Below are positions 47,308-56,831 of a DNA stretch of 64,000 nucleotides, in pieces. Both the position numbers and the translations under genes were made by a program. Below the pieces are notes generated by a model. That model saw only the letters and a list, made by a program, of their open reading frames with translations. It made no database searches and had not been told where the DNA came from. The number at the start of each line of letters is the position of its first letter. Position 1 is the stretch's first letter. The stretch covers positions 1,674,001 to 1,738,000 of the forward strand of contig CBDFHN010000002.1 in the NCBI GenBank assembly GCA_965247735.1, written 5' to 3'. The DNA comes from JAOXRU01 sp965247735 (GTDB lineage: Bacteria > Bacteroidota > Bacteroidia > Flavobacteriales > Flavobacteriaceae).

Positions 47308-49656
47308 ATGAATTGTATATATAAAAGAGGGCTACTGGTATTATTTCTAGTCGGTAGTTTATCTGTCTATAGTCAAATTAATAATGAAGGTACACTCACG
47401 GTTGTAAAAAATACCACCGTTGTTTTTTTGGAGAGTTTCACCAATAAAAGCACAGGGATAATAAGCAATAATGGTACTGTACATCTAAAACAAAACCTGG
47501 TAAATAATGGAGGATTCACCTTTGACGATCTGTTGTCTAACGAATCTATCACTAATTTTTCAGGTAGCGTTGTTCAGCATGTTTCTGGTACAGGATTAAT
47601 AGAAATTCCGCGGCTAACCTTATCCAATTCTTCGGGATATCAATTGCTAAGTGATATAACTGTAAGTAAACAAGCTACTTTTACCAATGGCATCCTAAAC
47701 AATCGCGGTTTTGGCGGAGCGCTATCCTTTGATTCCAATGTGACGCTACATAACGTAAGTGATTTAAGCCATGTAAATGGGTCCATTTTAAGAACAGGAA
47801 GCAATAATTTTATATTTCCTATAGGAGGAAATACAACCTATCATGCTGTTGCTCTTAAGGACATTAGCGATACTAACGCTATTTTTACGGGGAAGTATAT
47901 GCCCGAGAATAGTAATGGGAATTACCCACATGACAAAAAAAACAATGAAATAAAAATTATTTCAGATACAGAGTATTGGGAGTTAGCGCAAGTGCAAGGT
48001 GCTGCCAATGCAATAGTTAGTTTATCTTGGCACACAGCAAGTACGCCCAGTACAATTTTGGAAAATAGTAGTCTTTTGCATATTGTACGTTGGGATACCA
48101 ACCTTAGCAAATGGATAGATGAAGGCGGTGTAGTTAATGCCGCAGATAATACCGTTACTTCCAAAAATACAATAGATGTATTTGGAGTTTTCACCCTGGC
48201 TAAAGTAATTATTCCGTTAGATGAGGATAATGATGGCGTACCTGATGTAATAGAAAACTCGGATATTCCTTCCACAGACCCAAATAATCCGAATGATTTT
48301 ACGGATACCGATGGCGATGGCGTACCAGATTATATAGAAGAAAATGAGTACCCACCATCAGACCCAAATAATCCAAATGATTTCACAGATACCGATGGCG
48401 ATGGTGTACCCGACTATGTAGAGGAGCATAACGATCCTGCTACAGACCCGAATAACCCAGTTAATTTTATAGATACAGATGGCGATGGTGTACCAGATTA
48501 TGTAGAGGAACATGATGACCCTGCTACAGACCCAAATAACCCAGACGATTTTACAGATACCGATGGCGATGGTGTACCAGATTATATAGAGGAACATGAT
48601 GATCCTGCTACAGACCCAAACAACCCAGACGATTTTACAGATACCGATGGTGATGGTGTGCCAGATTATGTAGAGAAACATAGTAAGCCTGCTACAGACC
48701 CAAATAATCCAAATAATTTTCCAGATACCGATGGCGATGGTGTACCAGATTACGTAGAGCAACATGGTGATCCTGCTACAGACCCAAACAACCCAGACGA
48801 TTTTACAGATACCGATGGCGATGGTGTACCAGATTATGTAGAGGAACATGGTAATCCTGCTACCGATCCAAATAATCCAAACGATTTTACGGATACAGAT
48901 GGGGATGGCGTACCAGATTATATAGAAGAGCATAGCAATCCTGCTACAGATCCAAATAATCCAAATAATTTTCCAGATACCGATGGGGATGGTGTACCAG
49001 ATTATATAGAGGAACATGGTAATCCAGCTACAGACCCCAATAACCCAGATGATTTTGTAGATACTGATGGTGATGGTGTACCAGATTATGTAGAAGAACA
49101 TAGCAAGCCTGCTACAGATCCAAATAATCCAAATAATTTTCCAGATACCGATGGTGATGGTGTACCAGACTATATAGAGGAACATGGTGATCCTGCTACA
49201 GACCCCAATAATCCAAATGATTTTATAGATACAGATGGCGATGGTGTACCAGATTATGTAGAAAAAAATGGTACTCCTGCTACCGATCCAGATAATTCAA
49301 ATGATTTTGCAGATGCAGATGGCGACGGTATTTCAGATTATAAGGAAAACAGATACGATAAAGACGACATTACCATAGAAACTGATTTAATCTCTAAAAG
49401 TACTGCAACTAGTTTTTTTGAAATTGTAAACATCGAGAAATTTCCAGACAATACTGTTGAGGTTTTTAATAGAAATGGTATAAAAGTATTTAGCATAGAC
49501 GGATACGACAATTATGGAAATGTATTTAGAGGAGTATCAAATGTTTCAACAGCGTTAAGTAAAGATGATGGCTTAGCAACAGGAGTTTATTTTTATGTGA
49601 TTAAGTATTCTGATAAAGGAAAGACAAAAAGAGGCTATTTATACATCCACGAATAA
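47308..49656 (+). CDS. Large secreted adhesin with thrombospondin type 3-like repeats and type B T9SS sorting domain
   Basis: A 782-aa protein. A signal peptide (1-22, VGSLSVYSQ) and an N-terminal beta-helix-like region (about 23-300, 'NNEGTLTVVKNTTVVFLESF') come first. Fourteen calcium-binding type units of 28 residues follow (about 305-680), each with DTDGDGVPDY and ATDPNNP. A C-terminal type B sorting domain (about 690-782) reads 'FFEIVNIEKFPDNTVEVFNR', 'GIKVFSIDGYDN' and 'GVYFYVIKYSDKGKTKRGYL'. Such domains direct export by the type IX system and usually need a PorP/SprF partner, which is the next gene 9 bases on. Confidence 0.93.
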   Translation: MNCIYKRGLLVLFLVGSLSVYSQINNEGTLTVVKNTTVVFLESFTNKSTGIISNNGTVHLKQNLVNNGGFTFDDLLSNESITNFSGSVVQHVSGTGLIEIPRLTLSNSSGYQLLSDITVSKQATFTNGILNNRGFGGALSFDSNVTLHNVSDLSHVNGSILRTGSNNFIFPIGGNTTYHAVALKDISDTNAIFTGKYMPENSNGNYPHDKKNNEIKIISDTEYWELAQVQGAANAIVSLSWHTASTPSTILENSSLLHIVRWDTNLSKWIDEGGVVNAADNTVTSKNTIDVFGVFTLAKVIIPLDEDNDGVPDVIENSDIPSTDPNNPNDFTDTDGDGVPDYIEENEYPPSDPNNPNDFTDTDGDGVPDYVEEHNDPATDPNNPVNFIDTDGDGVPDYVEEHDDPATDPNNPDDFTDTDGDGVPDYIEEHDDPATDPNNPDDFTDTDGDGVPDYVEKHSKPATDPNNPNNFPDTDGDGVPDYVEQHGDPATDPNNPDDFTDTDGDGVPDYVEEHGNPATDPNNPNDFTDTDGDGVPDYIEEHSNPATDPNNPNNFPDTDGDGVPDYIEEHGNPATDPNNPDDFVDTDGDGVPDYVEEHSKPATDPNNPNNFPDTDGDGVPDYIEEHGDPATDPNNPNDFIDTDGDGVPDYVEKNGTPATDPDNSNDFADADGDGISDYKENRYDKDDITIETDLISKSTATSFFEIVNIEKFPDNTVEVFNRNGIKVFSIDGYDNYGNVFRGVSNVSTALSKDDGLATGVYFYVIKYSDKGKTKRGYLYIHE
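48220..49347 (+). repeat. Tandem 84-base repeats (14 units) in the adhesin gene
   Basis: Thirteen full 28-codon units and one partial unit, each beginning with the Asp-rich loop DTDGDGVPDY. Many units are nearly identical in DNA, so unit number can vary by recombination. The reverse strand has a long open frame that is only a shadow. Confidence 0.93.
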
Positions 49657-49665
49657 AAGCAACAG

Positions 49666-50604
49666 ATGAAAAAAATAATAACGCTACTGTATTTGGCATG
49701 CTGTATAGGGGAAACCCTTGCACAACAAGATGTAAAATACACACAGCACATGTACAACACCCAAGTGATAAACCCTGCTTACGCAGGGTCTAGGGATGTT
49801 TTTAGTCTATCAGTCCAATATCGCGCTCAATGGATTGGTTTGGATGGGTCGCCCACAACTCAGACCTTAACTATGAATACCCCTGTTTCCCGAAGTGTAG
49901 GTTTGGGTGTTTCCATACTAAACGACGAAATAGGAAACGGAACCAATCAAAACACCTACTTCAATGTTGATTTTTCCTACATCATAGCTCTTTCTGATAA
50001 TAGTAAGTTTTCTTTTGGATTAAAGGCAGGAGGGCATTTACTAGCTATTAACCTGGGCAAATTAATAAATTATAAACTAACATTTCCACTTCCAGATAGC
50101 GGGAATATCGATAAAAAGTTCTCTCCTAATTTTGGAGCTGGACTGTACTATCGCTATAGCAATAGTTTTTATGCTGGAATTTCTATCCCTAACTTTTTAG
50201 AAACCAGACATTTTGAAACTATAGAGGGGAGCGATTCTTACCTTTCTAAGAGTAGAATGGAATATTATTTTATATCTGGCTTCGTGTTTGATCTTAGCTA
50301 CACGTTAAGGTTTAAACCCTCTATCCTAATAAAAGCAACGAGTGGAGCACCTTTACATGCTGATGTTTCTGCAAATTTCCTTCATAACAATGGTTTCTCT
50401 TTTGGGGCAGCATACCGCCTAGGTTCTGCAGTAAGTGCACTTGTTGGCTTCCAGGTTTCTGATCGTTTTATGTTGGGAATGGCTTATGATAGAGAGACAA
50501 CAGCGCTAGGAGCGACCGTTTTTAATAATGGTTCTTTTGAGTTCTTTTTAAGATACGAATTAAGGCCAAAATACAGGAGAACTATAAATTCTAGATTTTT
50601 TTAA
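49666..50604 (+). CDS. PorP/SprF family type IX secretion membrane protein
   Basis: A 312-aa outer-membrane protein with a signal peptide (MKKIITLLYLACCIGETLAQ) and the family opening 'YTQHMYNTQVINPAYAGSRD'. 'SVQYRAQWIGLDGSPTTQTL' and many beta-barrel strands follow, ending 'FFLRYELRPKYR'. Members next to adhesins with type B sorting domains are needed to export or anchor that particular adhesin (as SprF is for SprB). Gene order and spacing (9 bases before, 16 bases after) support service to the 782-aa adhesin. Confidence 0.94.
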   Translation: MKKIITLLYLACCIGETLAQQDVKYTQHMYNTQVINPAYAGSRDVFSLSVQYRAQWIGLDGSPTTQTLTMNTPVSRSVGLGVSILNDEIGNGTNQNTYFNVDFSYIIALSDNSKFSFGLKAGGHLLAINLGKLINYKLTFPLPDSGNIDKKFSPNFGAGLYYRYSNSFYAGISIPNFLETRHFETIEGSDSYLSKSRMEYYFISGFVFDLSYTLRFKPSILIKATSGAPLHADVSANFLHNNGFSFGAAYRLGSAVSALVGFQVSDRFMLGMAYDRETTALGATVFNNGSFEFFLRYELRPKYRRTINSRFF

Positions 50605-50620
50605 AAATAATAACATTGTT

Positions 50621-52375
50621 ATGAAGAATAAAATAAAAACATGCATCCTTTGTTTATTTATGGTTTGTAGTTTGATAAATGCTCAAAAGAGGCAATTAAA
50701 AAAAGCAGGGAAAAATTTTAACCAAGGTGCTTATGCCTCTGCTATTGTGGGATACCAAAACCTAGTAGACCATGGAAATACTTCCCAGATAGTTTTTAAG
50801 AATTTAGGTGACTCTTATTATTTTACTGCTGCCTATGCCAAGGCCGTTGACTGCTACCAAAAGTTATTAGCGCAAGATAGTTTGACTAACAATAAGGAGT
50901 ATCTCTATAAGCACTCCCTATCATTAAAATCTTTAGGAGCTTATAAAGAATCAGATTTGTTGATGAATAAATTTTGTCAAAAAAACCCTTTAGATCCGAG
51001 GGCTATAAGATTTCTTGCTTCATCAGATTATTTAAAAATAATAGAAAAGAGCTCCAATAGAGGCTTTATTGAAAACATGACTCTCAACTCTATAGCATCC
51101 GAATTTGCTCCTTCAATACATAAAAACCAATTGGTTTTTGCTTCAGCAAGAAATGGTCGAGTATTGGAAAGTCGTATCAATGCAAGAGGCAATCAATATT
51201 TACACAAATTGTATAGTCAAAACTTATCTACTAATAAGAATAAATCAAAAACCATTCCCTTTTCTAAACAATTAAAGACTATATCTCCAGAATCCACAAC
51301 AGCTTTATCTAAGGACGGGAACACGCTTTACCTAACTCGCAATAGCCTTAAGAATGGCAAATTGCAACGAGATAAAAACGGATATAATAGAACAAAAATT
51401 TACCGTACCAAACGTAGTAACGGACAGTGGTCAGCAATAGAAGAACTTCCTTTTAATAGTCTTGATTTTTCCGTGGCACATCCCGCACTAAGTCCTGATG
51501 AAGAAAAATTATACTTTGCCTCTGACATGCCAGGCACTATCGGTATGTCTGATATTTACAGTGTAGATTTACATGATGATGGTTCTTTTGGAACTCCAAA
51601 AAACATTGGGCCACAGATTAATACACTTGGGAGAGACAGTTTTCCTTTTGTTTCAGCAGACGGTCAACTTTACTTTGCATCAGATGGTCATATAGGGCTG
51701 GGTGGCTTCGATATATTCGTTGCTAAAAAGAATACTGAAGAGGAGTGGTGTGTGCTAAATGTTGGAGAACCTATTAATAGTACAAGTGATGACTTTTCTT
51801 ATGTTTTTGATTCTCAAAATGGAATCGGTTATTTTTCCTCCAATAGAAAAGGAGGCAAGGGAAACGATGATATTTATAGCTTTAGCCAAAGTATTTCGTT
51901 AGTTCTAGAATGTGAGGAGGTTAGTCCAGAAGTTGAGTTAAGTAACAGCGAAGAGGAAAACGTGGAAAATACGACAATAGTAAAAAAAGAACAAGAGATT
52001 CCTTTAAATACTAAATTGACACAATTCTTAAATATAGATTCAGTATTATTTGAATTTAATAAACATAGTCTGAGTTCGCTTGCCAAAAATAGCTTGGGAG
52101 AAGTAGCTACTACAATGCAAAAGCATCCAGAAATCCATGTTAAAGTACAGGCACACACAGATGCTACAGGTACAGCAGCTTACAATATACTGCTCTCTGA
52201 AAAAAGAGCCAAAACAGTAGTTGCATATCTTGTACAACTTGGGGTAAATAGCAATAGATTATCATTTAAAGGCTTCGGTGAATCTCGTTTGATTAATGAT
52301 TGTAGTAATAATAAATGTACGCTTAATGAAAAACTGCAAAACAGAAGGGTAGAGTGTATTGTATCGAAAAAATAA
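50621..52375 (+). CDS. TPR/WD40-like/OmpA-domain protein (PorE/SprE-neighbour type)
   Basis: The 584-aa product has a signal peptide (to about residue 21, SLINAQ) and TPR-like helices (about 25-150, 'AYASAIVGYQNLVDHGN'). A PD40/WD40-like propeller follows (about 160-430, 'SPDEEKLYFASDMPGTIGMS', 'GGFDIFVAK', 'GIGYFSSNRKGGKGNDDIYS'). The C-terminal OmpA peptidoglycan-binding domain (about 470-582) has 'AHTDATGTAAYNILLSEKRA' and 'LQNRRVECIV'. Similar proteins accompany PorP/SprF genes and link the outer-membrane secretion parts to peptidoglycan. It ends the four-gene set. Confidence 0.92.
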   Translation: MKNKIKTCILCLFMVCSLINAQKRQLKKAGKNFNQGAYASAIVGYQNLVDHGNTSQIVFKNLGDSYYFTAAYAKAVDCYQKLLAQDSLTNNKEYLYKHSLSLKSLGAYKESDLLMNKFCQKNPLDPRAIRFLASSDYLKIIEKSSNRGFIENMTLNSIASEFAPSIHKNQLVFASARNGRVLESRINARGNQYLHKLYSQNLSTNKNKSKTIPFSKQLKTISPESTTALSKDGNTLYLTRNSLKNGKLQRDKNGYNRTKIYRTKRSNGQWSAIEELPFNSLDFSVAHPALSPDEEKLYFASDMPGTIGMSDIYSVDLHDDGSFGTPKNIGPQINTLGRDSFPFVSADGQLYFASDGHIGLGGFDIFVAKKNTEEEWCVLNVGEPINSTSDDFSYVFDSQNGIGYFSSNRKGGKGNDDIYSFSQSISLVLECEEVSPEVELSNSEEENVENTTIVKKEQEIPLNTKLTQFLNIDSVLFEFNKHSLSSLAKNSLGEVATTMQKHPEIHVKVQAHTDATGTAAYNILLSEKRAKTVVAYLVQLGVNSNRLSFKGFGESRLINDCSNNKCTLNEKLQNRRVECIVSKK

Positions 52376-53099
52376 TGATAATTTGTTTGCTTAACCTTTA
52401 ATGGAGGCTGAATTCAAATCAATAGGGACAGTGTAGAATATTCTCCAACAACACTATCGTATTAGGAAATATTTTTTATTAGATTAACTGACGTTACTGC
52501 TGGTAATACTACAGTTGATCTAATAAAAATCCTTTGTAAATCTTCAGCTAACGGTGAAACCCTAGACTAAATACACCTTATGCACGTATATTTATCACAA
52601 ACAATGCAATTGTGAATAATTATAAAATTCAAGCGTATTCATCTTCAGAAGCATTCGCTGCACAGAATCCACTACAGTACAATTTTTTGACGGTAATATA
52701 ATTATTAGGAGACAAAATTAAACAATAGTACCCTTTTTGCATAAAGCTATTGCCAATAGAACCATAAAACCAGCTGCTCTTTTAAAATGAAGAATTATAC
52801 TTATAAAAGGCTATAACAAAGAGCCTTATCCTTGCTGTAGGCAGCGGTTTTGCCATCCATTGGATATTACCCCAAAAAACATGGCATTGCTACTATTAAG
52901 CTTGTTTCTAGACCTACGTTTATAAGAAATGTGCTTCTACCTATAGTATCCGAGCAACGATTACAACTATTAGTTGTATTGAGACTACTACCTCCCTATT
53001 TAGCGCTTAATAGAAATATACCTGGTGTATCCTTATTTGCTAGTCAAAAAAATTAGAAACCCATAGGACGTTGCACTGTATAGAATGAGTTTATGCTTA
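52376..53099. other. Non-coding region with gene relics
   Basis: No intact gene is seen. At about 52485-52565 a short frame reads 'LTDVTAGNTTVDLIKILCKS', recalling the end of a fibre-type protein, then stops. A 68-codon frame at 52850-53056 shows no family signal. The region looks like decayed copies of island genes. Confidence 0.45.
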
Positions 53100-53283
53100 A
53101 TAAGCTCCTCTTGATTAAATAGAATCACTAACAATCGTTTTTGCAGCAGAACAAAAAAAAACTGACTCGAAAAACAGATAACTTCGGCTTAAGTATAGAA
53201 GATTTATTATCAAAAGCACCTATTTTGATGCAAGTATCCGATAAATTAAACCCATTAACGGAATTGCATTACACTTATAGACA
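53100..53283. repeat. Duplicated intergenic module (copy 3)
   Basis: Shares 'AAACAGATAACTTCGGCTTA'-type and 'CCGATAAATTAAACCCATT'-type blocks with 45410-45565 and 38438-38600. It is again followed by a fibre gene start, here decayed. Confidence 0.7.
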
Positions 53284-53378
53284 GCAACACTTGTGGCTTT
53301 AAAAAATCAGCCATTCATTTTTTTGTGAAAAACAACGCCAATCATGAAAAACAAAAGCACAAAACACCAAAAACCTTC

Positions 53379-53386
53379 TATTTTTG
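53379..53386 (+). promoter_or_regulatory. Possible -7 box upstream of the second fibre gene relic
   Basis: TATTTTTG in a context (ATGAAAAACAAAAGCACAAA) like that at 32283-32322. Probably a copy of the same promoter module. Confidence 0.35.
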
Positions 53387-53420
53387 TAACCAGTAAGTAA
53401 AACAAATAAAAAATAGACAC

Positions 53421-53600
53421 ATGAAACGAGTATGCTAAGAAGCTTATTACCTGGGGAGATGGTTAATAGCATTTTTACTGCTATTTCAGATTAATGCTTA
53501 TTCGTAAAAAACAAAGATTTTTTGCAACCTAAATTAACAACTCCCGAGAGACATTCTACTATTTTACACAAAACCCCCAGTAGCTAACATATACAATTAT
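53421..53600 (+). pseudogene. Second relic of a tail-fibre/FISUMP-type gene
   Basis: It retains the signal-peptide core 'LIAFLLLFQINAYS' in DNA almost identical to 38758 and 32525, then a stop, then fragments of 'FLQPKLTTPERHSTIL'. The start codon region is rearranged. It marks a third decayed copy of the secretion N-terminus. Confidence 0.7.
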
Positions 53601-54783
53601 TCAAAACCAATAGAAATGTTCCATTGGACTATAAAGCACAGCACTTAGCTCAACTATATTTTACAAAAATCGTGCTTAATAAATAATTTCTCAGCTGTGG
53701 TTAGTTTTGTTCAGGGTGCTGCCGTATAGTATATTTCTTCCCCCATTTAGCGCTTGATAAGCCTATAGAAATAGACTAGGCAGCATCCTTATCTATAATT
53801 AAAACCAATACCATTGTTTAAATAAGCAACACTATAAAAATTGAAGTTTAAGAAACAATAAATACAGCAAAACCAATTATAAAAGATAATGTATGGCAGA
53901 AGAAAAAAGCAATGCCTTTTTTAAAAACAACTCGAAATATCAGGCAAATTTTCGCTAAAAAACACAATTTCTGCGAAATGTATCCATCTTTCTGCGAAAT
54001 GCATAGGTAAGCTTCCAAATATTACTTGACTTTTACCAAAATAACCAATCCAAAAAACACTACATATGATTTCAGTAAAAATCGTTTATCAAAAAACACA
54101 AATTGTCATTTATAAATTGCAAAAAACACTTTCTTTTTTCGCATTAGATAGTGCATCAACAAAACAATATGACGCTAGCCTAAATACAGCATATTTTATT
54201 CCCTGTTTTATTAAAACTAGCAATCAACCCTAGTTAATTAAGTAGTGTGCACTAAGATTTGATTCCCCAAACCAACTCTTCTGTAAAGTATTTAGTCTTA
54301 AAATAGAAATGCGCACGAATGAAGATAGAAACCTGACCTAAAAAGCAGATAGCTAATTTAGTACCATAAAAACAACCAGATTGCGAATGCCATTAGGTTT
54401 AATTTTTTTTATTTTGGTATTATTCAATACAATTATGCCTTTTAGATTGAAAAATTGCCTGTAATTTTTAAAGCGAAACCAGGTCATAAAAAATGATGCT
54501 TTTTGCAACAGCACAAACGAACTATCTAAAAAAACAATGAATCGTTCAAAAAAAAAAAACTAAAAAGTGCTTTAGCTTATGTATAACACGCTAAACTCTT
54601 TTCTTTTTCACAACTAAACCACAAGAGCACAAGAGCACAAGAGCACAAGTACAACAACTTACAACTGTTTGTATAAACTCGTTTTTTAATTAAATTGTAT
54701 GCCCTTTATTTACAATAGGTATAGCATATTTAATTATCAAAACCAGATTCCTTACATTCTTGTGCTACAAAAAAACTGACTAC
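53601..54783. other. Non-coding region before the LytTR gene
   Basis: This includes the decayed copy of the 42513-42640 block at about 53685-53800. A short tandem repeat of CACAAGAG (nearly four units) lies at 54620-54649, with A runs around 54547. No credible gene is present. Confidence 0.5.
54620..54649 (+). repeat. Short tandem repeat of CACAAGAG
   Basis: Three full 8-base units and a partial fourth, about 135 bases upstream of the LytTR gene. Copy number of such repeats can vary by slippage. Confidence 0.8.
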
Positions 54784-55512
54784 ATGAAAATCATAATCAT
54801 AGAAGAAAATACCCATTTTAGAGCTAATCTAAAACTAGATTTAGCAGGAATTGGAATTGAGAAAATAAAAACCTGTTCAAACTCAAATAGCGCTATTGCA
54901 TATATTCATGAAGAAAATCCAAATTTGGTTATTCTAAGCAGTACGATCAAAAATGGGGCTCTTGACAACTCTTTTCCATTATTTCTTCACAAAAAAAATA
55001 TTCCGTTTATATATTTAACACCAAATGCCGATAAAGAAACCTTCACTTTATTACAGAAAAACAATCCAAAAGCTATACTAATGAGATCGTATAGGATAAT
55101 TGAGTTAAAATCTATATTAGATTTAATAATTTATAAAGAACACTCACCAACAAATAATATAGCTTACACTGATAACGCTTGTTATATCCTTAAAGAATTT
55201 AACTATTTTTTCATCAAAAACAATTCCATCCTTAAAAAAATAACTCTGGATGAACTTATTTTTGTAGAATCCAACAAAAACTACGTGGCACTATATACTG
55301 ATAAAAACAAATACCTTCTACGAAGGAAATTGAGCTATTTTTCCGAATATTTACCAAAGAATTTTTATAAGATAAACAAGTCAAACATTATTAACATTAA
55401 TTACATACATGAAATAGATGGCCACATGGTAAGACTAAATACCATCCCCAAAAGGCTTATTATTGCTTCTACATATTTAGTAGACTTTAAAAACCAACTA
55501 CCAATTCTTTAA
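54784..55512 (+). CDS. LytTR response regulator with degenerate receiver domain
   Basis: A 242-aa product from the ATG at 54784; an ATG 24 bases upstream adds a poor extension. Residues 1-115 have the receiver fold pattern (MKIIIIEENTHFRANLKLDL, 'PFIYLTPNADKETF'). The phospho-acceptor Asp after 'PNLVIL' is Ser52, and the usual Lys-Pro near 'AILMRSYRIIEL' is absent. The C-terminal LytTR DNA-binding domain (about 140-240) has 'LDELIFVESNKNYVALYTDK', 'LLRRKLSYFSEYLP' and 'FYKINKSNIININYIHEIDG'. It probably acts without phosphorylation. The membrane LytTR gene follows by 124 bases. Confidence 0.88.
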   Translation: MKIIIIEENTHFRANLKLDLAGIGIEKIKTCSNSNSAIAYIHEENPNLVILSSTIKNGALDNSFPLFLHKKNIPFIYLTPNADKETFTLLQKNNPKAILMRSYRIIELKSILDLIIYKEHSPTNNIAYTDNACYILKEFNYFFIKNNSILKKITLDELIFVESNKNYVALYTDKNKYLLRRKLSYFSEYLPKNFYKINKSNIININYIHEIDGHMVRLNTIPKRLIIASTYLVDFKNQLPIL

Positions 55513-55636
55513 ACACTCTATGAATAAAATCCCTATTTACGTAAAGATTATCCCACTTTGCAAGGACTAAATACCTTTCGTTTCATAGCGTAGTATCGCA
55601 GCCTTACATTTACATCATATAAAACCACACTATATT

Positions 55637-56572
55637 ATGTATAAACTCATCTACAATTATTCCCAAGAACCTGCGCTAATAAATAAAGAAAAAAGAAATT
55701 TAAAAAAAGAGTGTGCTTGGCTAATTCCAATCCTTTTTTTAGCTTCATTTTTCTTTAAACCTTTTGGTTTTAACGACTATCCCTTCTGGTTTTTAGTATT
55801 GGCCAGTTTTAACTATTCATTGGGGTTTTCTAGTTCTTATTTTTTTTTCAATCTTTTGGTTATTAACAATTCTAAAACTAATTACTCCAGAGCAGTACAT
55901 TTTTTAATTCAAATTTTAATAACAATTCATTCCTTTTTCTTAGTAACTTCCTTCAGTTTTTTCTTTCATGCATTTCTTAATACAACCCAAGCATCTCCAA
56001 AAACAAACATACTTTCCTACACCCTATTAAGAGAGACATTTATTTACATCACACTTACCACCATTGTCCTAAATATAGTTGTGTTTTTTCTATTAAAAAA
56101 TAAATACGTAAAGAAAACTTTCAAAAAAAACAGCCCTAACCCTCTCACAACCAGAAATGTAAAAAAAAGAACAGTTAAAACCAAGGCAAAACAAAATGAA
56201 AACATTATCTTAAAAGGCAAAAACAAGGAAGAAGTTTTAGAGATAAAACTATGTCAATTTATTTATGCCAAATCTCATGGCCATTATATCCGAATACACT
56301 TCTATAACAATTCTGTTTATCAGACAGAAAACAACATGAAAAGCATTATTATCAGATCCTCCATGGTTGCCTTGCTTGAACAACTTAAAGACTTTCCAAA
56401 TGTTATTGCCCGTAATCACAAATCATATATTATTAATATCCTAAAAATCTCAGCAATCAGAACAGTAGGTTCTTCCTCAAGGTTAGTTCTTAACAACCTT
56501 AACATCTCTCTTCCCGTCTCTAAAGGAAAAGAGGATTTTTTCAAGTTAAAACTAAACAATAGTAGGGTTTAG
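55637..56572 (+). CDS. Membrane-anchored LytTR-type transcriptional regulator
   Basis: A 311-aa protein with four predicted membrane helices (about 28-45, 50-72, 85-118, 132-155). A Lys-rich linker follows (about 158-190), then a cytoplasmic LytTR domain (about 195-305: 'EIKLCQFIYAKSHGHYIRIH', 'IRSSMVALLEQLKDFPNVIA', 'RNHKSYIINILKISAIR'). Such membrane LytTR proteins are common in Bacteroidota and may sense a membrane signal. It follows another LytTR gene on the same strand, which suggests joint regulation. Targets are unknown. Confidence 0.9.
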   Translation: MYKLIYNYSQEPALINKEKRNLKKECAWLIPILFLASFFFKPFGFNDYPFWFLVLASFNYSLGFSSSYFFFNLLVINNSKTNYSRAVHFLIQILITIHSFFLVTSFSFFFHAFLNTTQASPKTNILSYTLLRETFIYITLTTIVLNIVVFFLLKNKYVKKTFKKNSPNPLTTRNVKKRTVKTKAKQNENIILKGKNKEEVLEIKLCQFIYAKSHGHYIRIHFYNNSVYQTENNMKSIIIRSSMVALLEQLKDFPNVIARNHKSYIINILKISAIRTVGSSSRLVLNNLNISLPVSKGKEDFFKLKLNNSRV

Positions 56573-56831
56573 ATAGGAGTGTTATAGCTAATCTTAATTA
56601 ATCCTAAAAAGATTATTCTTGTATGGAGTAAGCAAAAAAAACAACGACATCAAATTCTTTTCAAATTTGACTCAACCCGACATTATACGCTATTAAAAGA
56701 CCATTAAATCATGTGGTTTTAGATAGTAACAGCTTCGGAATATCTGTATCAATAATTTTGAAGTAAACCGCTGCCTAAAGAATTCTTATTATTGCGTATT
56801 CAATATTTTATTGACCTTGGTAAAGCATTTA
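56573..56831. other. Non-coding spacer before IS1595-type relic
   Basis: About 260 bases without coding or structural signals that I could identify. Confidence 0.4.

Noticed and set aside
48358..49185. 275-codon minus-strand ORF resembling a membrane protein
   Set aside because: It is the antisense of the 84-base adhesin repeats. Its repeated hydrophobic pattern follows from the repeat, and the plus-strand frame has clear domains.
48220..49347. CRISPR-like spacing of repeats
   Set aside because: Units are contiguous coding repeats without unique spacers.
52850..53056. 68-codon plus-strand ORF after the OmpA gene
   Set aside because: It overlaps decayed duplicated sequence and shows no conserved features.
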